Shown: positions 40,558 to 52,730, numbered from the stretch's first letter. The stretch is 64,000 nucleotides of DNA from Engraulis encrasicolus (GCF_034702125.1 NC_085880.1:45298077-45362076), one strand, 5' to 3'. Numbers and translations are program-made. Notes: generated by a model from the sequence alone, not told the origin.

Positions 40558-40985
40558 CCAAAGTGTCAAACGTGCACAGGGAGGAAACAGACATGACTGA
40601 CAGCAATAGAAAGGTCTACTGCTACATTAGCATAATCAGTGGAATCAAATGGGAGCATTAGCATAAAGCCACGAGTGATGACAGGACAGGATAAAATCGC
40701 TGTTTTGCACTCAGGTGATTTTATATTAATTTTAAAGTACTCATTTTAAAGTTAATTCACTGTTATAGGCCATGTAAACACATAGACGAAAAATCCTATG
40801 TATTTCTTAGTTTACTGGGACTTAACTAGATTATGAGTTTTCAAAATAGGCCTAATATTTTAATATTTATTAACAACATAATTTTAAAAGAGTCCTGCGG
40901 GCAAGCCCAAAGTCTGAAAACCGAGTCCTGAAACCCCCCACCCCCTGAGGGGTGTTCACGATCACCCTCCTTTGAGTTACGGTAA

Positions 40986-41371
40986 GGGGTCTTACACACC
41001 AAGGCGGTAAAGCGTCGCGGAACGGCCACGTTTTTTACCGGCGTCGGTGAAAATACATTGAAACCTATCTGTCCTTACACACCAACCGGCGTAGTCGGGC
41101 GTCAGAGGCGCGGGAGCCGGCTCCGCGCCGCGCTGCATTTGGAAAATAGAGCTCGAGCGTATTTTTCACGCCGGCGACCGGCGGTGTCTCATTCAAATGA
41201 ATGGCAAAGTAGCATGCTAGCTTTGGCTGTGGCTAGGGTTTTGAATAGGACTGGCCGCGCACGCCAACGCTGTCAGTGTGCAAGGCAGAGAAAAGCACGC
41301 CGGCCAAAACTAAGCAGAAAGACCGCGTCCGTCCTGCGACCGTTCCGTTCCGCCTTGGTATGTTTTGGCCC
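40986..41371. mobile_element. Harbinger-type MITE (386 bp), TAA duplication
   Basis: Inverted ends GGGGTCTTACACACCAAGGC and GGGCCAAAACATACCAAGGC, flanked by TAA at 40983-40985 and 41372-41374. GC-rich inside. A long open frame across it and beyond is incidental. Confidence 0.75.
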
Positions 41372-41444
41372 TAAGTGTTTGCATTCCATTCTCTGTGGAC
41401 TTCCACTTCAAGCCTCTTTCCTGGAGGAGGATGATGCTGTTCAT

Positions 41445-41448
<4 letters not shown>

Positions 41449-41486
<38 letters not shown>

Positions 41487-41515
41487 ACTACCGCTCTTTC
41501 TCTCTCTCTCCCCCT
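41449..41515. repeat. (CT)n-rich tract
   Basis: CT repeats with short interruptions; frames encode Leu-Ser repeats only. Confidence 0.9.
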
Positions 41516-41805
41516 CACTCTCTCACCTACTCGTTACCACTAGTAGGCCTACGCACATAACAGCGATGGCTGTTCTTATTTGCTCACTGTGTGTGAAGAC
41601 GCACAGTTCCATGTGTGCCGTGGTTAAAATTTCACCCGTGGTTTCAGAATAAAAAGCCATCCTGTGTGTATGTCAATATGAAGAGTACAGTACTAGATGA
41701 GGCAGCCCACAATGTGTGTGAACCCTGGCTGGTAACGCCTTCCCTGTTTACCAGACTTTGCCATACATGGATACTGGACTGATACCTCATTGGCAAGTGT
41801 GGATC

Positions 41806-42320
41806 CAGGCCTTACTATGGGGAGTGGAGTTGTCCCGCCAGGATATGAACCCAGGCCTACTGGGGGGAGTGGAGTTGTCCCACCATGACTCAAACCCAGG
41901 CTTACTGGGGGGAGTGGAGTTGTCCCACCATGACTCAAACCCAGGCTTACTGGGGGGAGTGGAGTTGTCCCACCATGACTCAAACCCAGGCTTACTGGGG
42001 GGAGTGAAGTTGTCCTACCATGACTCAAACCCAGGCCTTCCGGAGGGGGGGGGGGGAGGTTGTCCTACCATGACTCAAACCCAGGCCTTCCGGAGGGGGG
42101 GGGGGGAGGTTGTCCTACCATGACTCAAACCCACTTACTGGGGGGAGTGGAGTTGTCCCACCATGACTCAAACCCAGGCCTACTGGGGGGAGTGGAGTTG
42201 TCCCACCATGACTCAAACCCAGGCCTACTGGGGGGAGTGGAGTTGTCCCGCCAGGATATGAACCCAGGCTTACTGGGGGGAGTGGAGTTGTCCCACCATG
42301 ACTCAAACCCAGGCTTATAC
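41806..42320. repeat. 45-bp minisatellite, about 11 units
   Basis: Unit: GGCTTACTGGGGGGAGTGG, AGTTGTCCCACCATGACT, CAAACCCA, with variants CCGCCAGGATATGA and TTCCGGAGGGGGGGG. As 45 is a multiple of three, frames stay open (LLGGVELSHHDSNPG repeats), which is why long ORFs appear on both strands. Confidence 0.95.
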
Positions 42321-42449
42321 CAAACTGCTTGGAGGACTGACGGCTGCACCAAAGAGCCAGGGTCGTTGGTGTGACACCGACAACCCTGGTGATGGCCACT
42401 TCATCACACCAAGCCTAAACCCAGGGTTTATGGACTACTGAAATGGAAA

Positions 42450-43135
42450 ATATTGATTTTATATTAAATATTAATTTGATATTAATTATTCATTATTATT
42501 ATTATTATTATCTTTATCCTTTGCTGTCAAAATAAGGCCTGTGTGTTGAGAGTTGCATGGCATGCTCGTGATTGGGTAATTGCACAAGACGGTAGATTCT
42601 ACTGGGTAGAACAGGGATGGCCAACTGGAGGCCCGGGGGCCACATACGGCTCTTCTCCTCACTGAGTGTAACCCATACGTAAAACACACTTAAGAAGAAA
42701 AACAATGGCCAGACTTTTTTACAACTACTGCTGAATCAATCTGTTGACATTTTACTGTGGGTGGATAGAGAAGACTCTATTCCTATTCTTCCTACTATTC
42801 CTTCTCAAACAATTTCGGCGGTGGGTGGGCAACCAACTACACGTTGAATCTGCAAGTTGCTGTGAGATCCGTGGTCATGTGGCCCTCTGATGGGGCGGGG
42901 TGATGAGAAAATGTGGTGCTTATCATGAACTTTGCCAATCCCTGGAGTTGAAGAACCCATTTTCATCAGCAGATGACGCCAGAACTGCTTTGGGACACCA
43001 CAGTTCACACTCGCATGCTTAAAAAAATAGCCCAGGTCCCAGATTGACTGTTTTCCTCCTTTCCCCTTTCTTTGTTTCTTTCTTTGTTTCTCTCTTTCTT
43101 TCTTTCTTTCTTTCTTTGGTAGAGTAGGATAGCAG
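42450..43135. repeat. Dispersed repeat, copy 2 (ATT-tract family)
   Basis: (ATT)n, AATAAGGCCTGTGTGTTGAG, GTTGAAGAACCCATTTTCAT, CTTTGGGACACCACAGTTCA, then CCCAGGTCCCAG and a (TTTC)n tail followed by GGTAG. It is longer than copies 1 and 3 because of an internal insertion at about 42610-42910. Confidence 0.7.
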
Positions 43136-43228
43136 TTTTTTTTTATTGTTTAGGATGGGGCAAATATGATCATCCAGAACCCCTCACTCCTGGGGTATTA
43201 CATCATCAACAAATTACATTTAAAAAAT

Positions 43229-43375
43229 AAAATGGTAGGGCACTAGGTTACTATGCCTGCGACCCGGGTTCAAATCCGGCCTGGGTCATGTGCCGATGCT
43301 TCCCCGTCTCTCTCCCCACTCGCTTCCTGTCCCATTCTTCGCTATACTGCCCAAATAAAAGTTGCAAAACTTCCA
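43229..43375 (+). repeat. tRNA-derived SINE (GGGCACTCGTC family)
   Basis: GGTAGGGCACTAGGTTAC head, GGGTTCAAATCCGGCC B box, then CGTCTCTCTCCCCACTCGCT body. Truncated at its 5' end. Confidence 0.7.
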
Positions 43376-43706
43376 GAAAAATATTTAAAATAAATAAGTA
43401 AATAAAACAAAACCTTAATACATGGATCCAAACACCGTTTCAGAGAAAATGGTAGCCTATACGGTACACATCATGAGTGTTTTAAGTCATCAGTGGATGT
43501 CATCAGTTTAAAAGGATGTCCACCATTTTTTATATGCTCATTATATACTTCCCCTCGATTTAAATTCAACTTTTCTCCAGTATGATTTTGTAAAGTTTCT
43601 ACAAATTCATTGCTATTATTCCAGAGGGTGTCCACAACTAAAGGTCTGTTTAAATATTCACCTTCAATGCATTCAGACATCGTACATCTGTGACACCCCT
43701 GCCCTG

Positions 43707-43832
43707 GGGTGCTTTTCTCAAAAGAGAAGTTGTTAGCCTGTTAGCAACGTCGGTAGTTGCCAATGCGAAAATGCATTGAACACAACAATGTAGCTAATGT
43801 AGTAAGCAACTTTGGTTTCGAGAAATGCACCC
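43707..43832. mobile_element. 126-bp MITE, CTG duplication (GGGTGC ends)
   Basis: Ends GGGTGCTTTTCTC and the reverse complement of GGGTGCATTTCTCGA; CTG on both sides. Same family as 46018-46143 and the larger 25565-27039. Confidence 0.75.
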
Positions 43833-44124
43833 CTGTACAGGAAAGTTCCCTTGAGAAAGCCACCTCTGTACAGGCTACACTGTATGGGAACCCTGCCATA
43901 TCTTGGAGATGCTTGCTTAATGTTACGAGAGTACAGATTGAGCGTGCAAGCACAAGCAAAGATGATGTAAAAATGAAGTAAAATGAGTGAATATGTGTAT
44001 TTACATTTACTGCACTTTCTGTTCAATGCTCACTTCCCGGAACTATTTTGGAACTATGTCAATGGCGATCTGTGAGTCAAAGGCTGCATGGGCTGCCATC
44101 TTTGTGTAAGAACGGTTGAGTCAC

Positions 44125-44355
44125 TGTAGTGTACTGTAGTGTAGTGTAGTGTAGTGCAGTGCAGTGCAGTGTAGTGTAGTGTAGTGTAGTGTAGTGTAGT
44201 GTAGTGTAGTGCAGTGCAGTGCAGTGCAGTGCAGTGCAGTGCAGTGCAGTGCAGTGCAGTGTAGTGTAGTGTAGTGTAGTGCAGTGCAGTGCAGTGTAGT
44301 GTAGTGTAGTGTAGTGTAGTGTAGTGTAGTGCAGTGTAGTGTAGTGCAGTATAGT
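44125..44355. repeat. Pentanucleotide array GTGTA/GTGCA
   Basis: About 46 units of 5 bp in which TGTAG and TGCAG variants occur in blocks. Confidence 0.95.
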
Positions 44356-44467
44356 GTTCATCTCCCTGCTAGCACCCCACCCTGTGACTTCACTGTCTTA
44401 TTCTCTGAAATGAGGAAAGATGGTCGATGTACGAGCATTCATATCAGTAGTCCTGTCATATTTATTG

Positions 44468-44471
<4 letters not shown>

Positions 44472-44554
<83 letters not shown>
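44472..44554. repeat. (GT)n microsatellite
   Basis: Uninterrupted GT run. The stretch 44560-45165 has no recognised feature. Confidence 0.97.
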
Positions 44555-44557
<3 letters not shown>

Positions 44558-45170
44558 GGGTGCTGAAAGCTTTTGCTGGGCAAAACCATACTGTGTGAAC
44601 ACACACATACCCTCCCAGTAACTCTAGCTTCCATGGCTGTGAGTTACGCCAGTTTCCCCACCACAGAATTCGTGGAAGAGACTTGGTGTTAAATATCCCT
44701 AGTATTGCACCATTTGTAGGACGTGTGGGTGCTACACAGTTTGCAGCAGGACACATGGCGTCATCCCTATGTTCCCCGGGTCCTATTTGGTGTGATACTG
44801 TATGGACTAAATCCATTTACTGTTGACCAAAAATTGCCCTCGTAGATGTAGAAATTGCCACAGTGATACGATGCAGAGCTGCACAAAGAAGAACATGAAA
44901 TGGGAAAGATACGGATGGAGTTGAAAGATATTTTTGCACTGATACTTTGGGACTACCAGGTATCTACCTGCATTTTTATGTTAATGAACTTCTTCATAAC
45001 TTCATAGCTGACATTTATGGCTGCATAATTCAAACAAGTTCCTCCACTTGAAAAAAAGTTTTAGAAATACCAAGGCACTCATCTTCTTTGTAATTAAAAT
45101 GCCTTTATTATGTTGGGCATAGCATGATTAAAATACTTCAAAAATTCCTCCACTTATTATTCCTCCTTCC

Positions 45171-45400
<230 letters not shown>

Positions 45401-46017
45401 CAGTGAGAGAGAAATAGAGAAAGAGATCGAGCGACTGAGTCCATTCGCATTCTCCACATTGTCACTCATCTCTCCAGAGCTGTAGCAAACACAGCAGGAA
45501 ACACAGGTAAAATATCATTTGCCTACTGTTGGTAGCTTTTTCTTGTCATTTACCACTTTTATTTTCATCCTTTTATTTTATTACTTCTTTCATCTGGTGT
45601 GCAGCAGCAGACACAGAAGGGAAGACAGATAAAATATTACACCTCTCTTTCTTGGCAAACGATTCTCTTCTTTCATCCTTTTAGCTTTAACCTTTTGTTT
45701 TTACCCTTCTATGTTTGTCTTTAATGTGTTTCGTTTTTATGTTGTTCTTTTGTGACACACATTGAACACCCTCTATGAAGCGCACTATACAAATGATCTG
45801 CCTCTACAGTAATTTCAAGTATTTATGTTGTCTTTAAACTCTATGTATATGAAGGGTAATCTCCATGGCCCTGAATTTCTTGTTTTGTTTTGTTTTTTCA
45901 CTCATTATGACTAAACTCACACAACAGCAGTGCATATCTTGTAGCATTCTCCCTTCTCAGTCTTGATAAGCAGAGTTAGCTTTAAAAAAAGCAAACATTG
46001 CAGTAGCAACAGTACAG

Positions 46018-46143
46018 GGGTACATTTCTCGAATGCGTAGTTGTTAGCCAGTTAGCAACTTGGGTAGTTGCCAATGTGAAATGGCATTGAAAACAAGGAA
46101 GTAGCTAACGTAGTTAGCAACTATGGTCTCAAGAAATGCACCC
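46018..46143. mobile_element. 126-bp MITE, CAG/CAA flanks (GGGTGC ends)
   Basis: Ends GGGTACATTTCTCGA and the reverse complement of GGGTGCATTTCTTGA. It is the same length as the copy at 43707-43832 and sits about 80 bp upstream of the SOUL-like gene start. Confidence 0.75.
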
Positions 46144-46219
46144 CAACCCTTTACATTTCAGCTTTCCTCTGTGCTGCAGACAGAGCTTTCCTTGGTGTGT
46201 TCACCCTACCTGAGTGACA

Positions 46220-48248
46220 ATGACGTTGCCAGAGCTGCTAGGCCTCTGTGTCCTGTGTCTGGTCCCGGTGGCTTCTCGAGAGGCTCCCTCGTTTTGCCAT
46301 GAGGCAGACTGCCCAGAGTACACCGTCATCCACACCTACCCGGTAAGCAGCATCACACCATTATCCACACCTACCCGATTAGCCCAATCATACCGTTGTC
46401 CACACAGGTAAGCACCTGAGTACACCCCCTACCAGGCAAGCACCTGAGTACACCCCCTACCAGGTAAGCACCATCACACTGTCGTCCACACCAGGTAAAC
46501 ACCATCACACTGTCGCCCACACCTACCAGGTAAGCATCATTCAGTGGTCACCCCCAGCATCCGTGCGTGACAATATTTGTGTTCCAGATGAGCCAGGCAG
46601 AGGTGGAGTGTTGTTGCTATGGTGACATCAGTGGAGCACTTGGGGCGGTAGGCGAATTGGTCTGGATCCAGAGAAGTGGGGAGGGTGGATGTTAAGTTGG
46701 CCGGGTGGATGTTAAGTGGGCCTTTCAGCCTTTCAAAGCACTTCATCATGATGGGAGTGACCGCTATGGGTCTGTAATCGTTCAATGATGCTGCTGGTGA
46801 CTTCTTTGGTAGTGGTACAATGGTGGTGGCTTTGAAGCTTGCTGGTATGATTGTTGTAAATGTCTGTGAGGATGTCACTGAGTGAGTCAGCACAGTCTCT
46901 GAGCACACGCCCGGGTATGGTGTCTATTGTCTAAGCAGAGATGAGCCATCATTTGTAGTGTTGATGAGAGGTCAGCAGGCCCTGTCTGGAAACATTCAAG
47001 CTCATCAAAGAACCATATGTATGAAATTGTTGCAGGAATTGCATGAATTAAATAAATAGTTTTTCTGTTAAAAGGATTTTGAAGAGCGCCTCTACAAGCC
47101 ATCTCATTGGCTGACTGTGGACATCCCCGAAGTCAACATGGAGCCCGTGATCAACGCCAATGGAGAGATTATTGTAATATCTGACCTGAAGAGGGCATTC
47201 TTCACCCTCTATGACTACACCAAGGGGGAAAATGAAGAGAGTGAGTGGCATCTGCATGGGCATGGTGGGGTGGATGGTGGGGACATGGTGGCCATGCCAC
47301 TTTATAACAAATATAATGCGTAAATAATATTAGCACACACATATATATATTTCTGTTATATACTATATATATATATCTGTTATAATATATATATATATGG
47401 TTCTCTTGCTACCCTCCCAGAGGCGGAGGTCGAGCTGCCCTGGCCGTCTATCGTCCAGGTGGAGGAGGAGGGGGATGAGAGGCACGGCTCTGCGTCCCGG
47501 CTTGTACCCCCTGGTACACACCTGCCCAAGGCCAACGCTGACACCATCGAGGAGACACACCTGCCAGCCATCAGGGTGTATGTCAGGTACAGTAAATCTC
47601 TTGGTTCGGTAGATAGGAGTCAGTCTGACTCTTTTTGTTTGTCACTCTCTCTGTCTATCTGTATATTTGTGAGAAAAACGGAGTCCTCTTTAAATGGCCC
47701 AAAAAGTGAACCGACACTAAAAGGACTTAGTTCTGTTTTTATTCATATTGAGAGTGTACAAAAAGAACAGACTGCTCTTTATGGTCCTGTTTTCTGTTAG
47801 GCTTTTATGGGGCATCAGTCCTCTTTTTGACCACGCCCGGTCCTCTAGAGCTCTCCAGGAGTGATTAGACTTAGTCACAAGTGTAACTTGTGAGGACTCC
47901 TAAATTGAACCATATTGAGACACACATTTGCAAAAAAAATGTTGAGTCACAGGTCTGAGTTTGCTTAAATGGCTGAACAGAACCAAGTGTGAAAATGCCT
48001 TTTGAAACCATCATGTGACAACAACCTTGATTGATTCTTGATTCTGCATCAGGAGTTTCATTGGGGGGGAATCGGACGTCGGCTATGAGGAACTGTCCAA
48101 ACTCCGGGCGTCTGTGACAGCTATGGGGAAGAACTTTGTGCCACACAGGTTCGTGGCAGCAAGTTACGACCGTCCTTGGGACCTCATCAACCGCCGAAGC
48201 GAAGTTTGGATTTTTGCAGAGAAGCCCACGACACATACAGAGTTGTAA
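46220..48248 (+). CDS. Secreted SOUL/HEBP2-like heme-binding protein
   Basis: Four exons: 46220-46342, 47075-47240, 47421-47586 and 48053-48248, total 651 nt, 216 residues plus TAA. All introns are GT/AG; phases are 0, 1 and 2. Residues 1-19 form a signal peptide (MTLPELLGLCVLCLVPVAS), then APSFCHEADCPEYTVIHTYP. The mature part has the SOUL layout: DFEERLYKPSHWLTVDI, LKRAFFTLYDYTKGENEE, ELPWPSIVQVEE, HLPAIRVYVRSFIGGESD, YEELSKLRASV and YDRPWDLINRRSEVWIFAEK. SOUL proteins bind heme or other tetrapyrroles; this member is predicted to be extracellular, with a Cys pair near the mature N-terminus. I chose ATG 46220, which opens the signal peptide directly. It may be the orthologue of fish secreted hebp2/soul genes, but I cannot settle which paralogue. 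Confidence 0.88.
46331..46545 (+). repeat. Tandem copies of the exon 1/intron 1 donor site
   Basis: The boundary TCCACACCTACCCG|GTAAGCA is followed by degraded copies: ATCCACACCTACCCGATTAG, GTCCACACAGGTAAGCACC, CCCCTACCAGGCAAGCACC, CCCCTACCAGGTAAGCACC, TCCACACCAGGTAAACACC and CACACCTACCAGGTAAGCAT. Several keep a usable GTAAGY donor. Confidence 0.75.
46537..47000 (-). pseudogene. LINE reverse-transcriptase fragment (L2/CR1-like) in intron 1
   Basis: The minus-strand frame contains PASFKATTIVPLPKK, SLNDYRPIAVTPIMMKCFER and LDPDQFAYRPKCSTDVTIAT, the finger/palm start of a non-LTR reverse transcriptase. It is open for 123 codons but lacks the FADD catalytic box. Confidence 0.8.
47340..47400. repeat. 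(TA)n-rich tract in intron 2
   Basis: ATATATAT runs with interruptions, close to the exon 3 acceptor. Confidence 0.8.
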
Positions 48249-48554
48249 CACTGTAAAACATTGCAGCCAGTTAAACATAAAAAATAAGTTGCCCTGCTGC
48301 CTTAAAGGGGTAATCCGGTGTGAAATGGCTTACGTTTTGTTAAAACGTGATGATGAGCCCTAACTTTTGTCTCATACCTCGCCTCCAAAGGTCCCATGCA
48401 TTCTGTATATGATGATGTGTATCCTGGGAAGGGTGGCTAGAGGGAGGGGATGTATGCAATGCTTTATGTGTTTATTTTTGTTTTGCGCAATGGAGTGAAT
48501 GTGCATTTATGTTTTCTATGGTGAGATCAGAGACAAATTTCACGCTTGCATGAC

Positions 48555-48560
48555 AATAAA
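48555..48560 (+). terminator. AATAAA polyadenylation signal, SOUL-like gene
   Basis: AATAAA about 310 bp after the stop codon, immediately before a (TTCTA)n repeat. A second AATAAA at 48821-48826 is an alternative. Confidence 0.5.
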
Positions 48561-48564
48561 GTAT

Positions 48565-48645
48565 ATTCTATTCTATTCTATTCTATTCTATTCTATTCTA
48601 TTCTATTCTATCCTATTCTATTCTATTATATTCTATTCTATCTAA
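48565..48645. repeat. (TTCTA)n microsatellite
   Basis: Pentanucleotide repeat with a few variants (TCCTA, TTATA). Confidence 0.95.
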
Positions 48646-48977
48646 TTATTCAGCTGAAAGAGCCATTGGCTTCAGTTACATTTGCCTTTTTACACTTTGT
48701 ATTGAAACAACAAAACCTTTCTTTTATGCAACTAACACTTCATTGGCCAGATATAGTTATATATGTTTTCTTTCACTGTTTGAAGACCTCTAAAACGGGT
48801 TTGTGTTTACACTCAATTTAAATAAAACTTGTTTTATTACATTCACTTGACTCTCATGTTATTTTTGTTCGGGTTTTTAGAACCATATGTGCCACTTTTG
48901 CATAGATGTTTAAAGTTTGTTGAAATAATTGTCAAGGTGTTGCAAACTGCCTCAAAGTCTCTGAAAGGCCTGAAACT

Positions 48978-49362
48978 GTAATGCATTACTAATTACATGT
49001 TACTGTCTTTTCAAAATAATCCCTTACACTACAATATTATATTTAAAATGATCTGGCAATTGATTACAGTGTAAATCAAGCTCATGAGTCATGACTTTTT
49101 CACCTCCCGTCCGAGGGTGTTTTTGGCAGCATGGAGAGTAAAACCTACCAGGTTTAGTTATAGCTTCTTTCTGGCCCACCACACTGAATACCACGGAAAT
49201 CCAGGCCATTGTAATGCATTTGTAACTTAAGTTATTTAGCATTGTAACTAAGTAAATATTACAGATTTTTGCCCTGTAATGCCTTACATTACTGTATTGT
49301 GGCAAAAAGTAATGCATTACAGTAATTCATTACTTTTGTAATGCATTACTGCCCAACTCTGC
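48978..49362. repeat. hAT-like repeat remnant (GTAATGCATTACT)
   Basis: GTAATGCATTACTAATTACA near the left and TTGTAATGCATTACTGCCCA at the right, with further AAGTAATGCATTACAGTAAT. Known type of degenerate fish repeat; assignment by resemblance. Confidence 0.4.
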
Positions 49363-49489
49363 ATAGTAGACAGTACTTACGGTAAGGAAAGGGCTCAGTT
49401 GTTTCATGCCAGCCGAATTCACAAGAAGGACACTGTGATAGTGCATTGCAACAGTCCCTTGTAGTGAAAAATAGTGGGGTAAAAACTGT

Positions 49490-49983
<494 letters not shown>

Positions 49984-50309
49984 TGCTGGTGTACTTGATA
50001 GACCTATTTTAATATTTATTTTTCTTCAAAATGCTACTATTACTATGTCAGAACGCTATAAAGGACTTTTAGAAAAAGCACAACAAATACCTCCTCTTAA
50101 TGTATGTTCTCTACAAGTCTTCTGTTGTCCAGTCTTGCACTTTAAATGTCTGTATGAGCACTGTCTATGTCCATACTGTCTTATGTCCATGTATGAGTAC
50201 TATTAGTCTAGTCTGCATGGGAAAGCAAGAAACATAATTTCAAATTCTTTGTATGACCAGTGCATGTGCAAAAAAGTGCCAACTTGACTTGACTTGACAG
50301 TCCAGTTTA

Positions 50310-50539
50310 TTGTCGAGGTGCACCCCTAAGTACCTGTACGAACGGACTGTCTCCTCATTCTCTCCCTCAATAGAGACAGGCACCATGGATGGGGTGGATC
50401 TCCTGAGGTCAACCAACATTTTCTTGGTTTTGGTGATGTTCAGATGCAGCTGATTGGTTTGGCACCATGGTCCCACAATGTCCTTCCACTTTGTGACTTC
50501 TTGTCTTAAATGGGTAAAGACGATCAATACACCAGCATT

Positions 50540-50541
<2 letters not shown>
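50310..50541 (-). pseudogene. LINE RT fragment, copy 1
   Basis: Minus-strand translation includes [47 protein letters not shown] and VRSYRYLGVHLDN, the region downstream of the RT active site in L2-type LINEs. Confidence 0.75.

Positions 50542-50578
<37 letters not shown>
50542..50578. repeat. (GT)n microsatellite
   Basis: Short GT run between the LINE fragment and the SINE. Confidence 0.9.
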
Positions 50579-50584
<6 letters not shown>

Positions 50585-50905
50585 TGAAAGCCCATTGGGA
50601 AACTCCAACTCCCATTGTCATTGTGACACAGCACTCCACAGCACACAAGTGAACACTGCACACTGCACACTGCACACAACGAAATTGCATTTATGCCTCA
50701 CCCGTGCAAGGGGGCAGCCCTCAGTGGCGCCCCATGGGGAGCAGTGCGGTGGTACGGTACCATGCTCAGGGTACCTCAGTCATGGAGGAGGATGGGGGAG
50801 AGCACTGGTTGATTACTCCCCCCACCAACCTGGCGGGTCGGGAGTCGAACCGGCAACCTCTGGGATGCAAGTCTGACGCCCTAACCGCTCACCCATGACT
50901 GCCCT
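50579..50905 (-). repeat. tRNA-derived SINE (GTGAAAGTGAAAGCCC-tail family), full
   Basis: On the minus strand: GGTGAGCGGTTAGGGCGTCA head, GGTTGCCGGTTCGACTCCCG B box, CATGACTGAGGTACCCTGAG, CTGCCCCCTTGCACGGGTGA, and a tail ending GGGCTTTCACTTTCAC. Other copies: 52335-52625 (minus) and a 3' piece at about 52635-52730. Confidence 0.8.
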
Positions 50906-50927
50906 CGCTCACCCATGACTGCCCTAA

Positions 50928-51159
50928 TTGTCGAGGTGCACCCCTAAGGACCTGTACGAACGGACAGTCCCCTCATTCTCTCCCTCAATAGAGACAGGCA
51001 CCATGGATGGGGTGGATCTCCTGAGGTCAACCACCATTTTCTTGGTTTTGGTGATGTTCAGATGCAGCTGATTGGTTTGGCACCATGATCCCACAATGTC
51101 CTTCCACTTTGTGACTTCTTGTCTTAAATGGGTAAAGACGATCAATACACCAGCATTCA
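50928..51159 (-). pseudogene. LINE RT fragment, copy 2 (local duplicate)
   Basis: Nearly identical to 50310-50541, offset by 618 bp, with a few substitutions (RSYRSLGV for RSYRYLGV). Followed, like copy 1, by a GT array. Confidence 0.75.
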
Positions 51160-51186
51160 TCGCAGTTGTCCTGTCATATTTATTAT

Positions 51187-51343
<157 letters not shown>

Positions 51344-51344
51344 G

Positions 51345-52330
51345 GCCATGGACAGCTTTGGCCGGGCCTGTGACAAAGTTATCTGAAAGGCCCCCCACCC
51401 AACACATAGTGATGGCCACTGCATCACACTATGCCATTGGAAGCCTGTTGTGTGTAATCATTCCATGTCAGGGACCCCCAGGATTGGTGACAACAGTGTG
51501 AGGGACTCCAGCGATGGTTGAAGCATAGAGAATGAGGCACACTGGATGGGAGAAGCATGATGGGCAGTTGCGTGAGGGACACCATGAGTGTGTGTAGCAC
51601 ACAGGTGCACTTCCCAAAAATACAAGAACTACGTGTTTCTTTGGTATTTTATGGTCAAAGTTGTCTTCGTCTGCATAATTCCTATGTACGAATGTGTGCT
51701 TCTGCCGTCCAGCGAAAATGATTACGTAATATTGTGACGTCAATGCAAATGATGGATACTTAAAGAATCTCTGGCCTGGCTCTGGGCTAGAGCCACAAAG
51801 AGCCATTATTATACCCCCATGAAGATTGTGGGTTCAGTCCCGGTGTGCAACTCTACTCCCCTTCACAACACTCTAGTCCAGTGGTTCTCAAACTTTTTGT
51901 GTGAAGTACCACCTGAGAAAATATTGAGCTCTCCGAGTATGACAACCAACATTACAATATCGCAGTAAAGGCCTTCCATATTCACTATTGCCAGTCAATA
52001 CAGGAGAGGTTCATGGTATCAACAGCTACGGTCACATTCAGTTCAAGTTTGTTTTTAAATTTCTTGCTTATTATTATTCTGCATTATGTTTTCATATTCA
52101 TACAATTCAATATAACAAAATGTGAGACCAAAGAGAAATTTTCAACTGCAACAACTTGATCAGCCAAAATAAATTCAAATTCTTTCAAGTACCACCAGAG
52201 ATGTCTCAAGTACCACCAGTGGTACGCGTACCACAGTTTGAGCAACACTGCTCCAGTCTTTCCTTACAAGTAATATGCATCAATAAGACTCAGTGTTCAG
52301 ATAACCTTTCCTTTTTAATTTCCATTCTTC
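51345..52330. other. No gene seen
   Basis: Contains GGGCCATGGACAGCTTTGGC, a likely repeat tail, and a pair CAAGTACCACCAGAGATG / CAAGTACCACCAGTGGTA within a block starting GTGGTTCTCAAACTTTTTGT, a common hAT-type fish repeat signature. No coding sequence. Confidence 0.4.
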
Positions 52331-52334
52331 TTGT

Positions 52335-52730
52335 GAAGTGGAGTGAAAGCCCAACTGGGAAACTATCATCTCCCATCCACCAGCACACCAGCGAACACAG
52401 CACACAACAAAATTGCATTTATGTCTCACCCGTGCAAGGGGCAGCCCGCAGTGGTGCCCGAAAGGGAGCAGGGAGGGTGGCAGGACGGTACCTTGCTCAG
52501 GGTACCTCAGTCATGGAGGAGGATGGGGGAGAGCACTGGTTAATTACGCCCCCTACAAAACCTGGCGGGTCGGGGGTCAAACCAGCAGCCTTTGGGATAC
52601 AAGTCTGACGCTCTAACCGCTTACACTTACCAGTCATTTAGTGCAGTGTGCAGCGTTCACTTGTGTGCTGTGTCACAATGACACTGGGAGCTGGAGTTTC
52701 CCAGTTGGGCTTTTGCTTTTTCACTTGTGT
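52335..52730 (-). repeat. tRNA-derived SINE, second copy plus adjacent 3' piece
   Basis: Same family as 50579-50905, more diverged (CTTTGGGATACAAGTCTGACG). At 52635-52730 a tail piece in the opposite orientation follows directly. Confidence 0.7.

Noticed and set aside
41058..41543. 161-codon Arg/Ala-rich plus-strand frame
   Set aside because: Spans a Harbinger MITE and a CT microsatellite, so it cannot be one gene.
46537..46908. 123-codon frame as a host gene antisense to the SOUL-like gene
   Set aside because: Motifs are those of a LINE reverse transcriptase and the catalytic part is missing; it is an intronic repeat.
50579..50905. tRNA gene candidate (A and B boxes)
   Set aside because: The match continues into a SINE body and tail and recurs in other places; it is a tRNA-derived SINE. 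The same holds for 5836-6000, 6976-7215 and 43229-43375.
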